Of a stretch of DNA of 64,000 nt, positions 9,935 through 21,028 are shown piece by piece. Position 1 is the first letter of the stretch; every line of letters starts with the position of its first letter. The stretch is from NCBI GenBank assembly GCA_963575645.1, contig OY754466.1, forward strand, positions 1,714,001 through 1,778,000, in the 5' to 3' direction. The position numbers were made by a program, and so were the translations under genes. The stretch is from Xanthostigma xanthostigma. Lineage: Eukaryota > Arthropoda > Insecta > Raphidioptera > Raphidiidae. Under the pieces are notes generated by a model that made no database searches, was not told the DNA's origin, and saw nothing but the letters and a program-made list of their open reading frames with translations.

Positions 9935-10294
9935 TGTTGCGCGCCCCTGTTGGGACGACTATGGGCTCCATAGAATGTTCCAGATCACGACAACAACAAC
10001 AATGGAAAGCAGGTAAAAACCCGAACTTCTTAGAATTTCCTGGAGAATGCAATGCATGTATGGAAAGGTTGAGATGCTTCCAGAACATTCGATAGACGGG
10101 GGACGAAGCTATAAAATTCGAGAGAAATGGTCGGCACGTCAGTCAGTTGTTTGTGAAGTGTTCATGTGTTGATACAGTGCCAGTGCGTTGTGACATAAAT
10201 CATTAAGTGCAGTTGTATAAATAACTTTTTGTAAAAAATCGTGTTTTATTGTAAATAAATAATTATCACCACGGATTAGAACAGTTTTGTTACA
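9935..10294 (+). mobile_element. Solo LTR of a retrotransposon
   Basis: A 360-bp unit starts TGTTGCGCGCCC and ends TTTTGTTACA, giving the TGT...ACA termini of an LTR. It is flanked by a 4-bp duplication ATAT (9931-9934 and 10295-10298). Inside, a TATAAAA box (10110) lies about 33 bp before a TCAGTTG initiator-like site (10143), and AATAAA (about 10254) follows. This is the U3-R-U5 order. No gag/pol flanks it, so it is a solo LTR left by recombination. A 4-bp TSD fits Gypsy-like elements, but the clade cannot be set. Confidence 0.75.
10110..10149 (+). promoter_or_regulatory. LTR core promoter: TATA box and initiator
   Basis: TATAAAA at 10110-10116 is followed about 33 bp later by TCAGTTG (10143-10149), close to the arthropod initiator TCAGT. 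The spacing suits RNA polymerase II initiation within this LTR. Activity is inferred from sequence only. Confidence 0.55.
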
Positions 10295-10298
10295 ATAT

Positions 10299-10781
10299 TA
10301 TAAATGGCTTTTGCACCCTTAAACGTGTTATTGCAGTGTATACAGGTGGCTGATGTGAGTTCCTGGAATTTCTCTAGCCTAGTCATCTTTTAGTAACACC
10401 ACTGGGACCATCCCGTTTTTATTTCATAATGTGTACTTAGGTAAAATGTGAGAGAGAGTATGTTATATGTATGTCTACTACATTCTGTGAGCTCCGTCAT
10501 ATTATAGCAGATGTATTTCACGCCTTTTGCTGGTCTTTTGTAGAATACACATAATATTATGTACATAACTCCCCTAGTTTCTACACTTTGATCAAACTTT
10601 TCACTTTCTTCCTGTCATCGTGCTGTTATTTACTACTTACTGTCATAACTATACACAATTCCCAACTTAAAGTGCAGATTATATTGGAAGAGTTTACAGT
10701 AGTCTAGTACTCTCGGATTCAGTTAGATTCTGCAAAGAATGAAGTACACTGAGAAAGGTTACGGGAACCAATTAAGGAATA
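10299..10781. other. No recognisable feature
   Basis: Unique-looking sequence with no inverted repeat or reading frame of note. Confidence 0.4.
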
Positions 10782-11288
10782 CTAGTGTGACTTGTGCGAA
10801 TTATTCGCACTAAATAAGTATAATAATTATCACTTTACAAAATTATTTTTTAAATATGATTGCAGGTATTCAATTCGTTTCTAATTTTGCACACTGCTTA
10901 TAACGTTCTTCTTTTTGTTGTATTACAATATGAAGCTCAGATGACAGATCGAAGAAATATTTTACTAAAGTTGTCATATAGAGGCGCAAGTAGCAAAAGC
11001 GTTGAGCAAAGCCAGATGGCATCATGCAGCATTGCTGTGACGTTGTTCAGTGTTGCTCGCTGTTTCAAAATTAAAGCCGTTAGATAGCAGACGTTGTTCA
11101 GCGTTGCTGTATTTTAATTAATTTAAAAAAACAAAAGCAATAATAATTTTTTTAGTTGTCGTAGTTGTCGATGTCAGTAGAGCAAGCAATTATTTGTAAA
11201 ATGATATATAATTTATGTGGAGAAATTGTGAGGTTTTTTCTAAAAAGGGAGGCAAACATCTTCAACCTTAGCGTATTAATATATATGA
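10782..11288 (-). mobile_element. Family C non-autonomous Helitron (C1, 507 bp)
   Basis: On the minus strand it begins TCATATATATTAATACGC after an A and ends with the perfect palindrome GTGCGAATAATTCGCAC, then eight bases, then CTAG before T. These are the three hallmarks of a Helitron: 5' TC, 3' hairpin and CTRR, insertion at A|T. This copy has no extra 94-bp internal module. The 75-codon frame on the opposite strand (10860-11087) begins at TTG, recurs in every copy and resembles no protein I know, so it is treated as non-coding. Confidence 0.85.
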
Positions 11289-11399
11289 TTCTCATAATCG
11301 TTGGACCAGAACCAGTCAGTCGGATTTCTGACAAGAATAATTAACAGACTGTTAAGAATTGAGCCCGTTATCAGGAACTCTCTGACTGGAACTTGATTC

Positions 11400-11660
11400 C
11401 GGGAAACGAACAAGAAGCAAGCTCTTCAAATAGGTTTGATCAAACTTAGTAGATCAAAACTCAGCAAACTGGTTAGGTTTTCTAACGATCACGCACCCCT
11501 GAGGAAACATCTGCACACGATTGGGGTGCGTCAGGAATCGGCACTGTAAATTGTTTAAAATGGCGGACGAAACAGCCAATCAAATCTTGTTCGAATGTAA
11601 AGCCTTAGCGCACAGGAGAATCAACCATCTTTGGGTAGATAAATGATGACGGAGTAATCC
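11400..11660 (+). pseudogene. LINE C-terminal fragment, degenerate
   Basis: In one frame the DNA reads HAPLRKHLHTIGVRQESAL. After a frameshift and stop it reads CKLFKMADETANQILFECKA and then LAHRRINHLW. The pattern (histidine-rich loop, then C-x2-x, E-T, C-x-A-L) matches the end of Jockey/R1/CR1-group polyproteins near the RNase H or C-terminal knuckle. Stops and shifts mean it is dead. The sequence after it to about 11830 may be the 3' UTR of the same element. Confidence 0.6.
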
Positions 11661-11830
11661 CACAGGATAATCTTTAGGCGCCAATCTTATGAAATTTATT
11701 AGAAGATGCAGATTATTGGAGGCCTAGATCCAGGACAAGAAGAAGCACATAAATTCATATAGAATCCTGTGCTATCCTAGGTTCAGCTCTAATTCATTCA
11801 AACATTCTTAATCCTAGATATAAAGTTGAA

Positions 11831-12619
11831 AAATCGGAAACCAAGCTTATAAGGCGTTATTTTTGACATCTATTAGTTTCTTCATTATTCTTCAATGTAA
11901 TTTGTCAATCTGTGTTTTTTTGGATTGTGTAATGGCCTCTATGAAGTCGCCAGAACTTTTCTAAAGCATGATATTCAAATACCTTTCGTCTCATAATTCC
12001 CTCCTACACCTTTTCACACCTGATGCTTTCACTTACTCTTTTCATATCAACGCATTTCTTTTATACACTCCTCTTACGCTAGATAATATGCACTACGCAA
12101 ATAACTGAATAAAAAGAATAGGAAGGAGTTACAGCGTTTTTAATTACTTCTTTTCCTGAGCCACCTATTGCCAGTAATTGTAAGTGTAACCACAATTTAA
12201 TTTGAATAGATTATTATAGACGACCGATAATACTGCCCTAAAAAGGCAAAGGGCAGTAAGTGACATTTGTTGAAAAATGAAGCCAACGACATGTTTTGGT
12301 TTCCATAATCTAAAATTCTGGACAGTCAAGACATTTTTAGTAAATCTTGATTTACTCAAATTCATAAGTTGGTCACTTGCTGCCTTTTGCCTTTTTACGG
12401 CAGAATAATTAAAAATCTTGAGGTGAAGGGAAACTCAACAATTTTGAGTTCGTGCAACAATTATGTAGAGACCAGTGAATTTTTTTAGAAACGAGAAAAA
12501 GCGAGTTTTAACAGTTATAATATTCTAATATTTACCTAATTTTCAAAATAAATGTACAGTTGAATTTTCAATAAGATCACTACGGTATTTTACATCCAAC
12601 CAGGCAACAGAGGCTTGTA
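11831..12619. other. No recognisable feature
   Basis: About 790 bp without a family match, clear hairpin or credible coding sequence. Confidence 0.4.
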
Positions 12620-12622
12620 TTA

Positions 12623-12965
12623 AATCCGCTGCACACGAGGCTAGATTTGCCGCTAGGTTCCTTGCTAGATGTCACTACTAGTTTTCTAGCGTTGGTTTTC
12701 TTAATTGCTATTATGTGCTCGCTTCACACGAGACGTCTTTATAAGCTAGCTCTGCAGACACATTCGGTGCGGTTTGTTCAAGTCACTGCTTCCTGATTGG
12801 TTCTTGCTCAAACTTAGCAGCGGAGCTAGCAAGAAAAATAGTCCCTGTTCTAATTTTAAAACCTATCTTGTGAGCTAGCAGGCGAGTCCGCATTTCCTGC
12901 TTCGTACCCAGCCTACCGGCCAGCAGAAGTCCTAGCAGTGTTTCTAGCCTCGTGTGCAGCGATCT
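12623..12965 (+). mobile_element. Family G Harbinger-like MITE, complete (G1)
   Basis: Terminal repeats are CCGCTGCACACGAGGCTAGA and TCTAGCCTCGTGTGCAGCG, flanked by TTA on each side (12620-12622, 12966-12968). TTA/TAA 3-bp duplications and terminal GC-rich TIRs fit PIF/Harbinger MITEs. The interior includes GCGAGTCCGCATTTCC and CTTCCTGATTGGTTCTTGC blocks shared with the other G copies. No coding capacity. Confidence 0.8.
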
Positions 12966-12999
12966 TTATAGACAAACCAATATAATGGCAGGTACTTAC

Positions 13000-13521
13000 T
13001 AGTGATGTGCCGGATCGTTACAAATGTATACCCGCGGATACGGATATGAATACGGATATTTGGTTTCAAGATCCGCGGATACGGATACGGATCTTAACTT
13101 TCTTAGAGTACGCCGCGGTAAATATTGCACATCGACCTTTGGAAAGAGACTATCTGTTATGGGAAAAAGTTATTGACCTCTTTAAGAGTTAACTCTCATA
13201 ACAGATTGTCTCTTTCCAAAGATCGATGTGCAATATCTCATTATAAAGATAGTTTTTTAGTACTTTTGAGTTATGTACTATTGGTATGGTACTCACTATA
13301 ATAAATGTTTGCAATATAAAGGTGCCAAATACGATTTTAAAAAATAAAAAATAATCTGAATGGAATTTACCGGTTTTTCATTACTACCTAATCACCTATA
13401 TAAATAAAATTTCATCTATGAATTGAAAATTAATAAGGTAAAAGATCCGCCAAAAACTAACGGATACGGATCTTTCTTCTCCCTCGAATATCCGCGGATA
13501 CGGATATCCGGCACATCACTA
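13000..13521. mobile_element. Family D hAT-like MITE with perfect TSD (D2, 522 bp)
   Basis: The element TAGTGATGTGCCGGAT...ATCCGGCACATCACTA is flanked by identical 8-bp GTACTTAC at 12992-12999 and 13522-13529. Eight-base duplications define the hAT superfamily among DNA elements with this architecture. An internal imperfect inverted repeat (GCACATCGACCTTTGGAAAG against CTTTCCAAAGATCGATGTGC, around 13126-13232) would fold a large hairpin. The subterminal zones repeat GGATACGGATA, a possible transposase-binding array. Confidence 0.85.
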
Positions 13522-13529
13522 GTACTTAC

Positions 13530-13969
13530 ACAACGGTATTTCAACTATCCCGGCTATTCCAAGCAATTCTTTTTTAATGGTCTATTTTATGTGTTGTTGA
13601 ATGACCTGAATGGTCAAAAATAATCTGTTTTGCAGATATGTAAAGCGTTACAACATTACTTACAAAATACATGCCTCTATAACAGTGGTAAACGAACGTA
13701 CTATAATAGACGAAGGTGTTCTTATCTCATATTTTGACACTTGTGACGGCCGGAGGCGCATCGCGTCTGCGTTTTACGACTTCATTCATACAAACGACCG
13801 TACTTATGTACAACACAAACAAATGTATAATGCGCCTACCTGCCGTTGACTGATCGGCTTGCTTTACATAAATATTGAAGTCACAGGACCCCGTCTAACG
13901 CCAGACTTTCTTCTACAAAGGTCCGTTTACACGAGACAGTAAAGCCTTGGATCTTCCAGACCCTCCATC
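13530..13969. other. No recognisable feature
   Basis: An 80-codon frame (13610-13849) shows no recognisable domain. Nothing else stands out. Confidence 0.4.
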
Positions 13970-14677
13970 TTAAGGAGGTTGAACCATTTTACGAAGATAA
14001 TGATAAAAATCTGAAGTAAAGTTTTTTTAATAGATTTTTTTATGACAAAATTTTCTGTAAAAAATCCAAAATCATTAGGAGATTTATAAAGTTAAAAATT
14101 AAACAAAACTTTTACATGTGGTCTTATGGAAAGTATGTCAACCTAACATGCAAACGCGGTACATTTTAATTTTTTGCAAATAACCAAATAATGTCAGCAG
14201 TTCCGGAAACTAACTATGTAAAGCATCGATGTCTTACGCATATTTTAATATTTTTTCCAATTTAATTAGGAGACTTTTAATTATTAAAAAAATTATTAAA
14301 CCTTGGCACTTTTCGATTATGGACTTTTATTATTGACTATTTTAACTGAATTTTCAACTTTTTAATTATTTAATTTTTATTTTTATTACTTTTAATTTCT
14401 TTTTTTAATTATTTACTGCAAAAATATGTAAAATACAGATATTTACATAAATTTATATTTTTTAACCTAACTTTGTACAAAAAATTCAAAAGTTAGTCCA
14501 GTAAGTAAAATACTGAAATAATTAATTAATATTTAAAAAAAAATTATTTATGCCTTTATGACAATAATTTTTTAGTATCATCGACTTATAACCTTTCGTA
14601 AAAATTTATTATGGAAAAGTTCCCATTTAGAATTCGACTTACTTTTGATTGGGACTGTAGCGCATTAATCTCCTTAA
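13970..14677 (+). mobile_element. Family E TTAA-flanked element (E1, ~700 bp)
   Basis: TTAA at 13970-13973 is followed by GGAGGTTGAACC. The other end is GCATTAATCTCC then TTAA (14674-14677). Matching inverted termini of about 15 bp and a TTAA duplication point to a piggyBac-type MITE, although the termini do not start with the usual CCC. The interior is very AT-rich and has no reading frame. Three other copies show the same boundaries, so the ends are real. Confidence 0.75.
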
Positions 14678-15030
14678 GACCGCTGCACGGACTTCTGCTG
14701 GAAACGACGTCACTGCGGGATCGCCTGCTAGCTCACAAGATAGGTTTTTAATTTAGAACAGGGGCTATTTTTCTTGCTGCTAGGTATGAGCAAGAACCAA
14801 TCGAGAAGCAGTATCTTGTCACGTGGACGACTTGAACAAACGCCCACAAACCAACACGGCATCATTCTGCTCAGACAACAGACACGTTTTGTTGTGTTTA
14901 TATTTGAACTGTCACTGCGCGCGCACCAGATGTATTCACAAAACTAGCTTGAAAAGAAGTCTGGTGTGAAGCAATCAAGAAAACTAGTAGGCAAATCTAG
15001 CAGCGTTTTTAGCCTCGTATGCAGAGGTCT
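14677..15030 (-). mobile_element. Family G MITE, inverted (G2)
   Basis: It starts AGACCGCTGCACGGACTTCT and ends AGCCTCGTATGCAGAGGTCT followed by TTA. Its left TTA is the same TTA that forms the right end of E1, so two elements share one target motif. Order of interior blocks is reversed relative to G1. Confidence 0.75.
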
Positions 15031-16123
15031 TTATATCGAGTGAGACGGGGTCTGACTGTCTTAAGTGTTTATTATAGTAGTAGGACACATCTGTCGCAGC
15101 TATCGCGGATTGAAGGGAGCCACATCGGAATACTGAGTACTGTCAAGTCGGTTTGGTTACTATGATACGTTCGATGTTGCAGGACACCAAATAAGGGCTC
15201 CGCACAATAACCATAAAAGGGTAAATATCGACACAGTAACTGTATTGAACTGCAGAATCGACTATATACCGACTGTTTTATGGACACGTATTTACAAAAA
15301 CACTTGGGTTAAGAGCGGATATTATGCCGTCTCGATTTTACCATTCCAATCCACAAGTGGGGAAACGTACTAGTTTAAGTCAAAAATCACATTTCAAAAA
15401 TTTTACAATATCTTTCCGTTCTGAGGTCCCCCGAATCCAAAAAACATATTTTTGGAAAAACTCTGTGCGTCTGTTAGTCTGTGAACACGATACAGTTCAA
15501 ACGGATGAGCGGATTGAAACCAAATTTTGGGAGGATGTTTGGTATGCAAATATGAAGAGCCCTATTGTTTTTGGGAAAAATCGGCGCATACGCAGAAAAA
15601 ATATATGATTAAACGGTGTTTTTTATATAATAATAGTATACTTTTCAAAGCGGCTTATTATTTTATTTATTTTTTCAAGAAAGATTTGTTAAAAAAATTT
15701 TTTTCTAAACTTTATAGTTTCGGAAATATTTTGAAAATAAATAAAAAATCAGCCGCTCTTTTGTTTTATGGATCTGTCAGAAATACACTAGTCAGGCATG
15801 CTTTGATTAATTTTTACATGACGTGAAACATATTATGTAGGTAACCATGGTAACGAATAGTTAATATCATAGTCAATACTAGCCATTGCCCGCGTCACCT
15901 CACGCGATATCAGAATTTTATTTTTTTTTTTATAATCAAATGTCAACATTTTTGAAGTTGGAATGGTCCCGTCGCCCAATTGGCTGGAATTTTTTTAGAT
16001 GGTGTTGGTCACTGTCCCCGTTTGGTAACATCGATTATATACTGACTGTTTTACGGACATCACACAATCATATTTACAAAAACGCTTGGGTTAAGAGCGG
16101 ATATGTCGTCTCGATTTAGACGA
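15031..16123. repeat. Region bounded by ~85-bp direct repeats
   Basis: Blocks at 15250-15336 and 16030-16119 share ATCGANTATATAC-GACTGTTTTA and then CTTGGGTTAAGAGCGGATAT and CGTCTCGATTT, spaced about 780 bp apart in the same direction. The DNA between includes GTCTGTGAACACGATA-type sequence and a possible degraded Helitron end (ACTAGCCATTGCCCGCG at 15884). This could be a partial tandem duplication of an unidentified element. The three 77-99 codon frames here have no recognisable domains. Confidence 0.5.
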
Positions 16124-16371
16124 AGAGCTGGCTACGGAGGGGTAGGGCTAACTCGTGCAAAGCTGAAAATTTGCAGAATAATAGGAGATAGTACAAGTAA
16201 GTATAGGGAAAAAATTGCCAGAAGGCTAGGCGGAAGATAAAGAGCCGCCAGAAGGCGCTAATGTTGCGAAAAATTTTGCAATAATTATGTGACTCAGTGC
16301 ACTTCTGGCAATTTCTGTACTTATTCTGTAAGTCACCCCTACCCCTCTGTAGCCAGCTCTTAGACCAATTT
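16124..16371. mobile_element. Family K inverted-repeat element, short form (K1)
   Basis: Ends are AAGAGCTGGCTACGGAGGGG and CCCCTCTGTAGCCAGCTCTT. The core contains TTGCCAGAAGGCTAGGCGG and, inverted, CTTCTGGCAATTTC. It lacks the long central palindrome of K2 and K3. It is therefore either the simpler progenitor or a deletion derivative. Confidence 0.7.
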
Positions 16372-16825
16372 TTTAGATGGTTTTGTGCTTCCTGCGTGCA
16401 TATTGTTTCGAATTCGAAAATAATGTGTTGAAGTGTTCATTTGCACTCATGTAGCGGAATCTGATGCATATCTGCTTCAAATTAACTCTTGTTGATTTTA
16501 TCTCGAACTCACTTAAGCTCACCAGCGAACTTGCATAATAAAATCAGCTGGCTATAAAATGGATGCTTCTGAATATCATTAAACAAAATAGTGTTTGTAA
16601 GTAGAATGTTACTTTCGACAGAGTCGAACTTGGTAAAATTCGGTTGCCGTATTTGGGCGCAAACGCGAATATAAGTAATTTTTGTTAATGTATTTTAACA
16701 AGACAGTGTCTATTAAGATAGGAACTGTGTATTTTACACTACACACTACGGATTTAAATTGGTTACGCACACACCACAGAAATATTTTTATAAAATCTCC
16801 TTGTAGAAGTAAATAATAATAATAA
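16372..16825. other. No recognisable feature
   Basis: Unique-looking sequence ending in an AAT run that forms the left flank of C2. Confidence 0.4.
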
Positions 16826-17319
16826 TCATATTATATATTAATACGCTAAGGTTAAAGATGTTTGCCTCCCTTTTTAGAAAAAACCTCACAATTTCTCCAC
16901 ATAAATTATATATCATTTTACAGATAATTGCTTGCTCTACTGACATCGACAACTAAAAAATTTATTATTGCTTTTGTTTTTGTAAATTAATTAAAATACA
17001 GCAACGCTGAACAACGTCTAACATCTAATTTTGAAACAGCGAGCAACGCTGAACAACGTCACAGCAATGCTGCATGATGCCATCTGACGGCTTAGCTCAA
17101 CGCTTTTGCTACTTGCGCTTCTATATGACAATTTTAGTAAAATATTTCTTCGATCTGTCATCTGAGCTTTATATTGTAATACAACAAAAAGAAGAACGTT
17201 ATAAGCAGTGTGCAAAATTAGAACGAATTGAATGCCTGCAATCATATTTAAAAAATAATTTTGTAAAGTGATAATTATTATACTTATTTAGTGCGAATAA
17301 TTCGCACATGTCACACTAG
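16826..17319 (+). mobile_element. Family C Helitron inserted in an AAT microsatellite (C2, 494 bp)
   Basis: It begins TCATATTATATATTAATACG after AATAATAATAA and ends GTCACACTAG before TAATAATAATAATAA. The 3' palindrome GTGCGAATAATTCGCAC is intact. The same AAT repeat on both sides shows the element landed inside a microsatellite, which offers many A|T targets. No extra internal module. Confidence 0.85.
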
Positions 17320-18137
17320 TAATAATAATAATAAGTTTATTCCCACAAATATCTTTACAAAACAAAAACAGATTATAAATCTAATAAATTATGGAATTTT
17401 CCTACCCATAAATCTGCGTATATATCATTATAATAAAAAAACGTTGGAGCACACTCTTCTACGCATGCGCCGATATTCACCAAAAATAATAAGGCTCTTC
17501 AAATTTACACATCAAACATCTTATACCAAAATAGTTTCTATTCGATTATTTGACCTGAATCGTGCTTGCAGCGTGCTGGAGATAATAGGTACCACATATA
17601 GAAGAAATCTTATAAAAACGACTGAACCGATTTAAAAAAAATATATGGGACCACTCCGTAAACGTTCTGAGCCAAGTGTTGCGAATTGTTAAAAAAAAAT
17701 GTCATTCAAAAAAACCTCTCTTTTGAAATCAGTTAATAGATTCAGCGAATAAAGATTTTTTTTAATTTTTCGAACTACTAATGACACTGTGAAATTTTTG
17801 CCGATGGAGAGACGTCTAAAGCCGGACCTAAACGAAAAGAACTCCGTCCACGTCAAATATTGTTATTAAGATTGATAAAGACAGGAGTCAATCAGACTTT
17901 CTAAATTTTCATAATCAATCTATTGTGAAATATTGTACGTCAATTAAGAGCCGCCTCTGGGCAGATACTGACTGACTAGCCTGTACCTGCGGCTTCGCTC
18001 GATTTTGACGACCGTAATTATAATAACATATATATTATAATAATTCGGTATTAATTAGTATATTATACTAATTCGGTATTAATTACAATATTATACTAAT
18101 TCGATCGTAATCCCATAAAATGTATGTTATAGCTACT
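17320..18137. other. AAT tail then unassigned sequence
   Basis: The first 35 bp continue the AAT repeat into GTTTATTCCCACAAA, the same junction as at 3369. The rest, including the 114-codon frame at 17291-17635, has no recognisable motif. A short duplicated TACTAATTCGGTATTAATTA block occurs around 18040-18100. Confidence 0.45.
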
Positions 18138-18848
18138 TTAAGGATGTTGAGCCGTTTTACGAAGATAATGAAAAAAATCTGAAATAAAGTTTTTTTAATA
18201 GATTTTTTTATGACAAAATTTTCTATAAAAAATACAAAATCATTAGGAGATTAATAAAGTTAGAAATTAAAAAAAACTTTTACATATAGTCTTATGGAAA
18301 ATATGTCAACCTAGCATGCAAACGGTACATTTTAAATTTTTGCAAATAACCAAATAATGCCAGCAGTTCCGAAAATTAACTTTGTAAAGCATCGATGTCT
18401 TACGCATATTTTAATATTTTTTCCAATTTAATTAGGAGACTTTTAATCAATAAAAAAAAATTATTAAACCTTAGTACTTTTTGATTTTGGACTTTTATTC
18501 TTGACAATTTTAACTGAATTCTCAACTTTTTAATGATCTAATTTTATTTTTTATTACTTCTAATTTATTTTTTTAAATATTTACTGCAAAAAATATGTAA
18601 AATACAGATATTTACATAAATTTATTTTTTCTAACCTAACTTTGTACAAAAAATTCAAAAGTTCGTCCATTAAGTAAAATACAGAAATAATTAATTAATA
18701 TTAAAAAAATATATTTATTTATGCCTTTATGACAATAATTTATTAGTACCATCGACTTATAACCTTTTGTAAAAATTTATTATGGAAAATTTCCCATTTA
18801 GAATTCGACTTACTTTTGATTGGGACTGTAACGGATCAACCTCCTTAA
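18138..18848 (+). mobile_element. Family E TTAA-flanked element (E2)
   Basis: TTAAGGATGTTGAGCCGTTT opens the element and GTAACGGATCAACCTCCTTAA closes it (last TTAA at 18845-18848). Colinear with E1 over about 700 bp, with small indels. Confidence 0.75.
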
Positions 18849-19080
18849 AATTACGATGTATTTTGTTTTCAGAATTTTAGTGAGTTTGTCTGTCTGTATT
18901 AGCATCAATCGTAGACGACAAGACCGATTTTGATCAAAACTGGCACCCTGATACGCAGATTTAAAAAGATCACCTACTTTTTATTCTACTGCAATCGAGT
19001 TAAAGACAAGGCTTCTCTTAAAACAGAAATAGACACTGGTATAGGCTAGTAGATCATCCCTGATTTCTCTTAATAATATA

Positions 19081-19326
19081 CTAGTGGCCCGGTCTGACTT
19101 CGTCTGAATTTGTAGATTGCCACCGTTTTTTCGTCGACTTACGTTGCAAAATTTGGTCTCCACGAAAAGCGTTTTTATTTTAACGCGATAATAGCCTATG
19201 TCCATCCTGAAGGTCCATTCTAAATATTGGTGAAAAAATTTTTGAAATCGAATGAGTAGCTTCGAAGATTACCTCCTATATACATCAAAACTTGCAAACT
19301 TTACCTTTTTATAATATTAGCATAGA
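19081..19326 (-). mobile_element. Family Q short Helitron, complete (Q2, 246 bp)
   Basis: On the minus strand it starts TCTATGCTAATATTATAAAA after an A and ends CGGGCCACTAG before T. The 5' end is related to family A, but the interior is different (AAAGTTTGCAAGTTTTGATG, AATGGACCTTCAGGATGG). At 246 bp it is among the smallest elements here. It has no coding capacity. Confidence 0.75.
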
Positions 19327-19348
19327 TTACGATATAAAAATAAGAAAA

Positions 19349-20316
19349 ATATTTTTAACCAAAAAATTGAACCGACTTCAAAATATGCACTAAAAAGTAA
19401 AAAATAATAATTATTGTTATTTTTGGAGTCGGTGTCACATCGGAATTCGAAAGTGGCAATTTAAATCTTACATGTCTCTATATAGTTCTCGGAATAGATT
19501 TCATTTTGGCTGACACCGACTCCAAAAATAACAATAATTATTATTTTTTACTTTTTAGTGCATATTTTGAAGTCGGTTCAATTTTTTTGTTAAAAATATT
19601 TTATTTTTCTCTTTTTAATGTTAGATAAAGTATTGCAATGGGTAGGCCAAGTATGCGTGCCTTTGAAATTTCAGAGTTTCCCTCGATTTCTCCGGATTCC
19701 ACCACCAGATCCTGACTTGGTTCCGATGGGACCACCTCGGAAGTGCACTCTTTCGAATAAAAAAAAATTTGAAAATCGGTCCATAATTGGGCTTTTGAAT
19801 GAAATTTTTTTTTGTCATAAATGGAAAGATCGTATATAAGTTTTATAACAAAACTATTTTTCTTTTTTTTATTTTCGTTATAATTCAAAAGTTATATCAA
19901 ATTAAAAATAAATTTTTGTACCCAGTTCCGAGAACGCGCCGACATTTCCCGAACATGATGTGACGTCATAATGTTTTAGTCAAAACACATGTAGAAGCCA
20001 TTGATAGTATACTGCGTATATACATTTTACCATTATGACGTCACAACTGTCAAAAACAATTTTAGTGCGTTTGCAGTCACGTGATTTTTTTAAATATTTT
20101 ATCAATTTTAAATTGCTTATAATTAATTTAAAAAAGTTTTTTGAAAGTTTTTCGCATCGATTATCAATATTATTTATAATAAAGTTTTAAAATACAATAA
20201 AAAAATCGATAATTTTTTTTTCAAAAGCCTAATTGACGGAGAAATCGATGAACATATACATAAAAAAAATATACAGTCGAACATAGAACCTCCTCCTTTT
20301 TTGAAGTCGGTTAAAA
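19349..20316. mobile_element. Family N element with CCGACTTCAAAA termini (N1)
   Basis: The left end has TTGAACCGACTTCAAAATAT and the right end TTTTTTGAAGTCGGTTAAAA, in inverted orientation. Near the left end is a second palindrome (about 19349-19435 against 19508-19600, an arm of about 85 bp built on AAAAATAACAATAATTATTA). The interior carries TGACGTCATAATG and CACAACTGTCAAAAAC. I associate the CCGACTTCAAAA ends with repeats common in moths. The overlapping frames at 19601-19888 are in repeat DNA and not coding. Confidence 0.65.
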
Positions 20317-20895
20317 AGACAAGTCACTGAAATTTCGTTATAATTAATTTATTAAAATGAAAAACGAGTGAGGAGAATACGATTGTTCCTTTTAAAAATG
20401 TTTCTGACATGCGCGGTTTTTTCATGGAAACCACTGGAGCATAATTCCTAAATTATAATTTTGGTTCGTATAGTTGATCTTGATACAATAGGCGTTAATT
20501 AAAAAAATGCAGTGTTAAAATCCTAATCGTTGGCCACTTGATCAATATGCAGATAAAGTCATCGGGTTATTATCCTGTTCCTTGTTTGCTCGTTCCATAA
20601 TAGAATGATAATATTTGCTAATCTCTTTTACACGATCAAATCGTGCCTACATGATTTTATGATTGAACGGATGATTCTTTGAATGATGATTTGTTGGCGA
20701 GAAATCATAGCTGACTGTGAACACGTAGCTATAAATCTAAGAAGGAAAAAATCACATCGAAATTTATACAGTCGTTGAATGGTAGAAGACTGGACTTCCA
20801 AGAATATTAAAATCGCCTTTCCTATGCAAATCTTCAAATGCCATACGTACATGTTTTTCTAGATATGTGAATTGCGAAGTGATGTTGATTTTTTT
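20317..20895. other. No recognisable feature
   Basis: No family match. A 74-codon minus-strand frame has no recognisable domain. Confidence 0.4.
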
Positions 20896-21028
20896 TAGGG
20901 TTCTATTGCTTCAAAAGGAAGAAAAGGAACCCCTTACAGGATCACTTCGTTGTCCGTCTGTCTGTCTGTCTGTCAAGACCCTTTTTCTCAGGAGCGCGTG
21001 GAGATATCAAGTTGAAATAAATATCAAA
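20896..21028 (+). repeat. Repeat with GGTTC and TCTG tetranucleotides
   Basis: AGGGTTCTATTGCTTCAAAA, GGAACCCCTTACAGGATCAC and GTCCGTCTGTCTGTCTGTC, then CCCTTTTTCTCAGGAGCGCG, form a block I recognise as a very common interspersed repeat of lepidopteran genomes. Only one copy is present here and its right part is cut by Helitron C3 at 21029. Confidence 0.55.

Noticed and set aside
9724-10095. 123-codon frame
   Set aside because: It runs from unassigned DNA into the solo LTR, crossing the LTR boundary at 9935. It shows no recognisable domain.
10860-11087. Recurring 75-117 codon frame beginning VFNSFLILHTAYNVLLFVV on one strand of each family C copy
   Set aside because: It starts at TTG, lies antisense to the Helitron, ends at different places in each copy because of indels, and resembles no known protein. 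Repetition is explained by copy number of the Helitron.
13970-14677. Firm piggyBac assignment for family E
   Set aside because: TTAA ends fit, but termini begin GGAGGTTGA where CCC is usual, and no transposase is visible. Kept as TTAA-flanked only.
17291-17635. 114-codon frame
   Set aside because: It begins inside Helitron C2 and reads through the AAT microsatellite. No domain.
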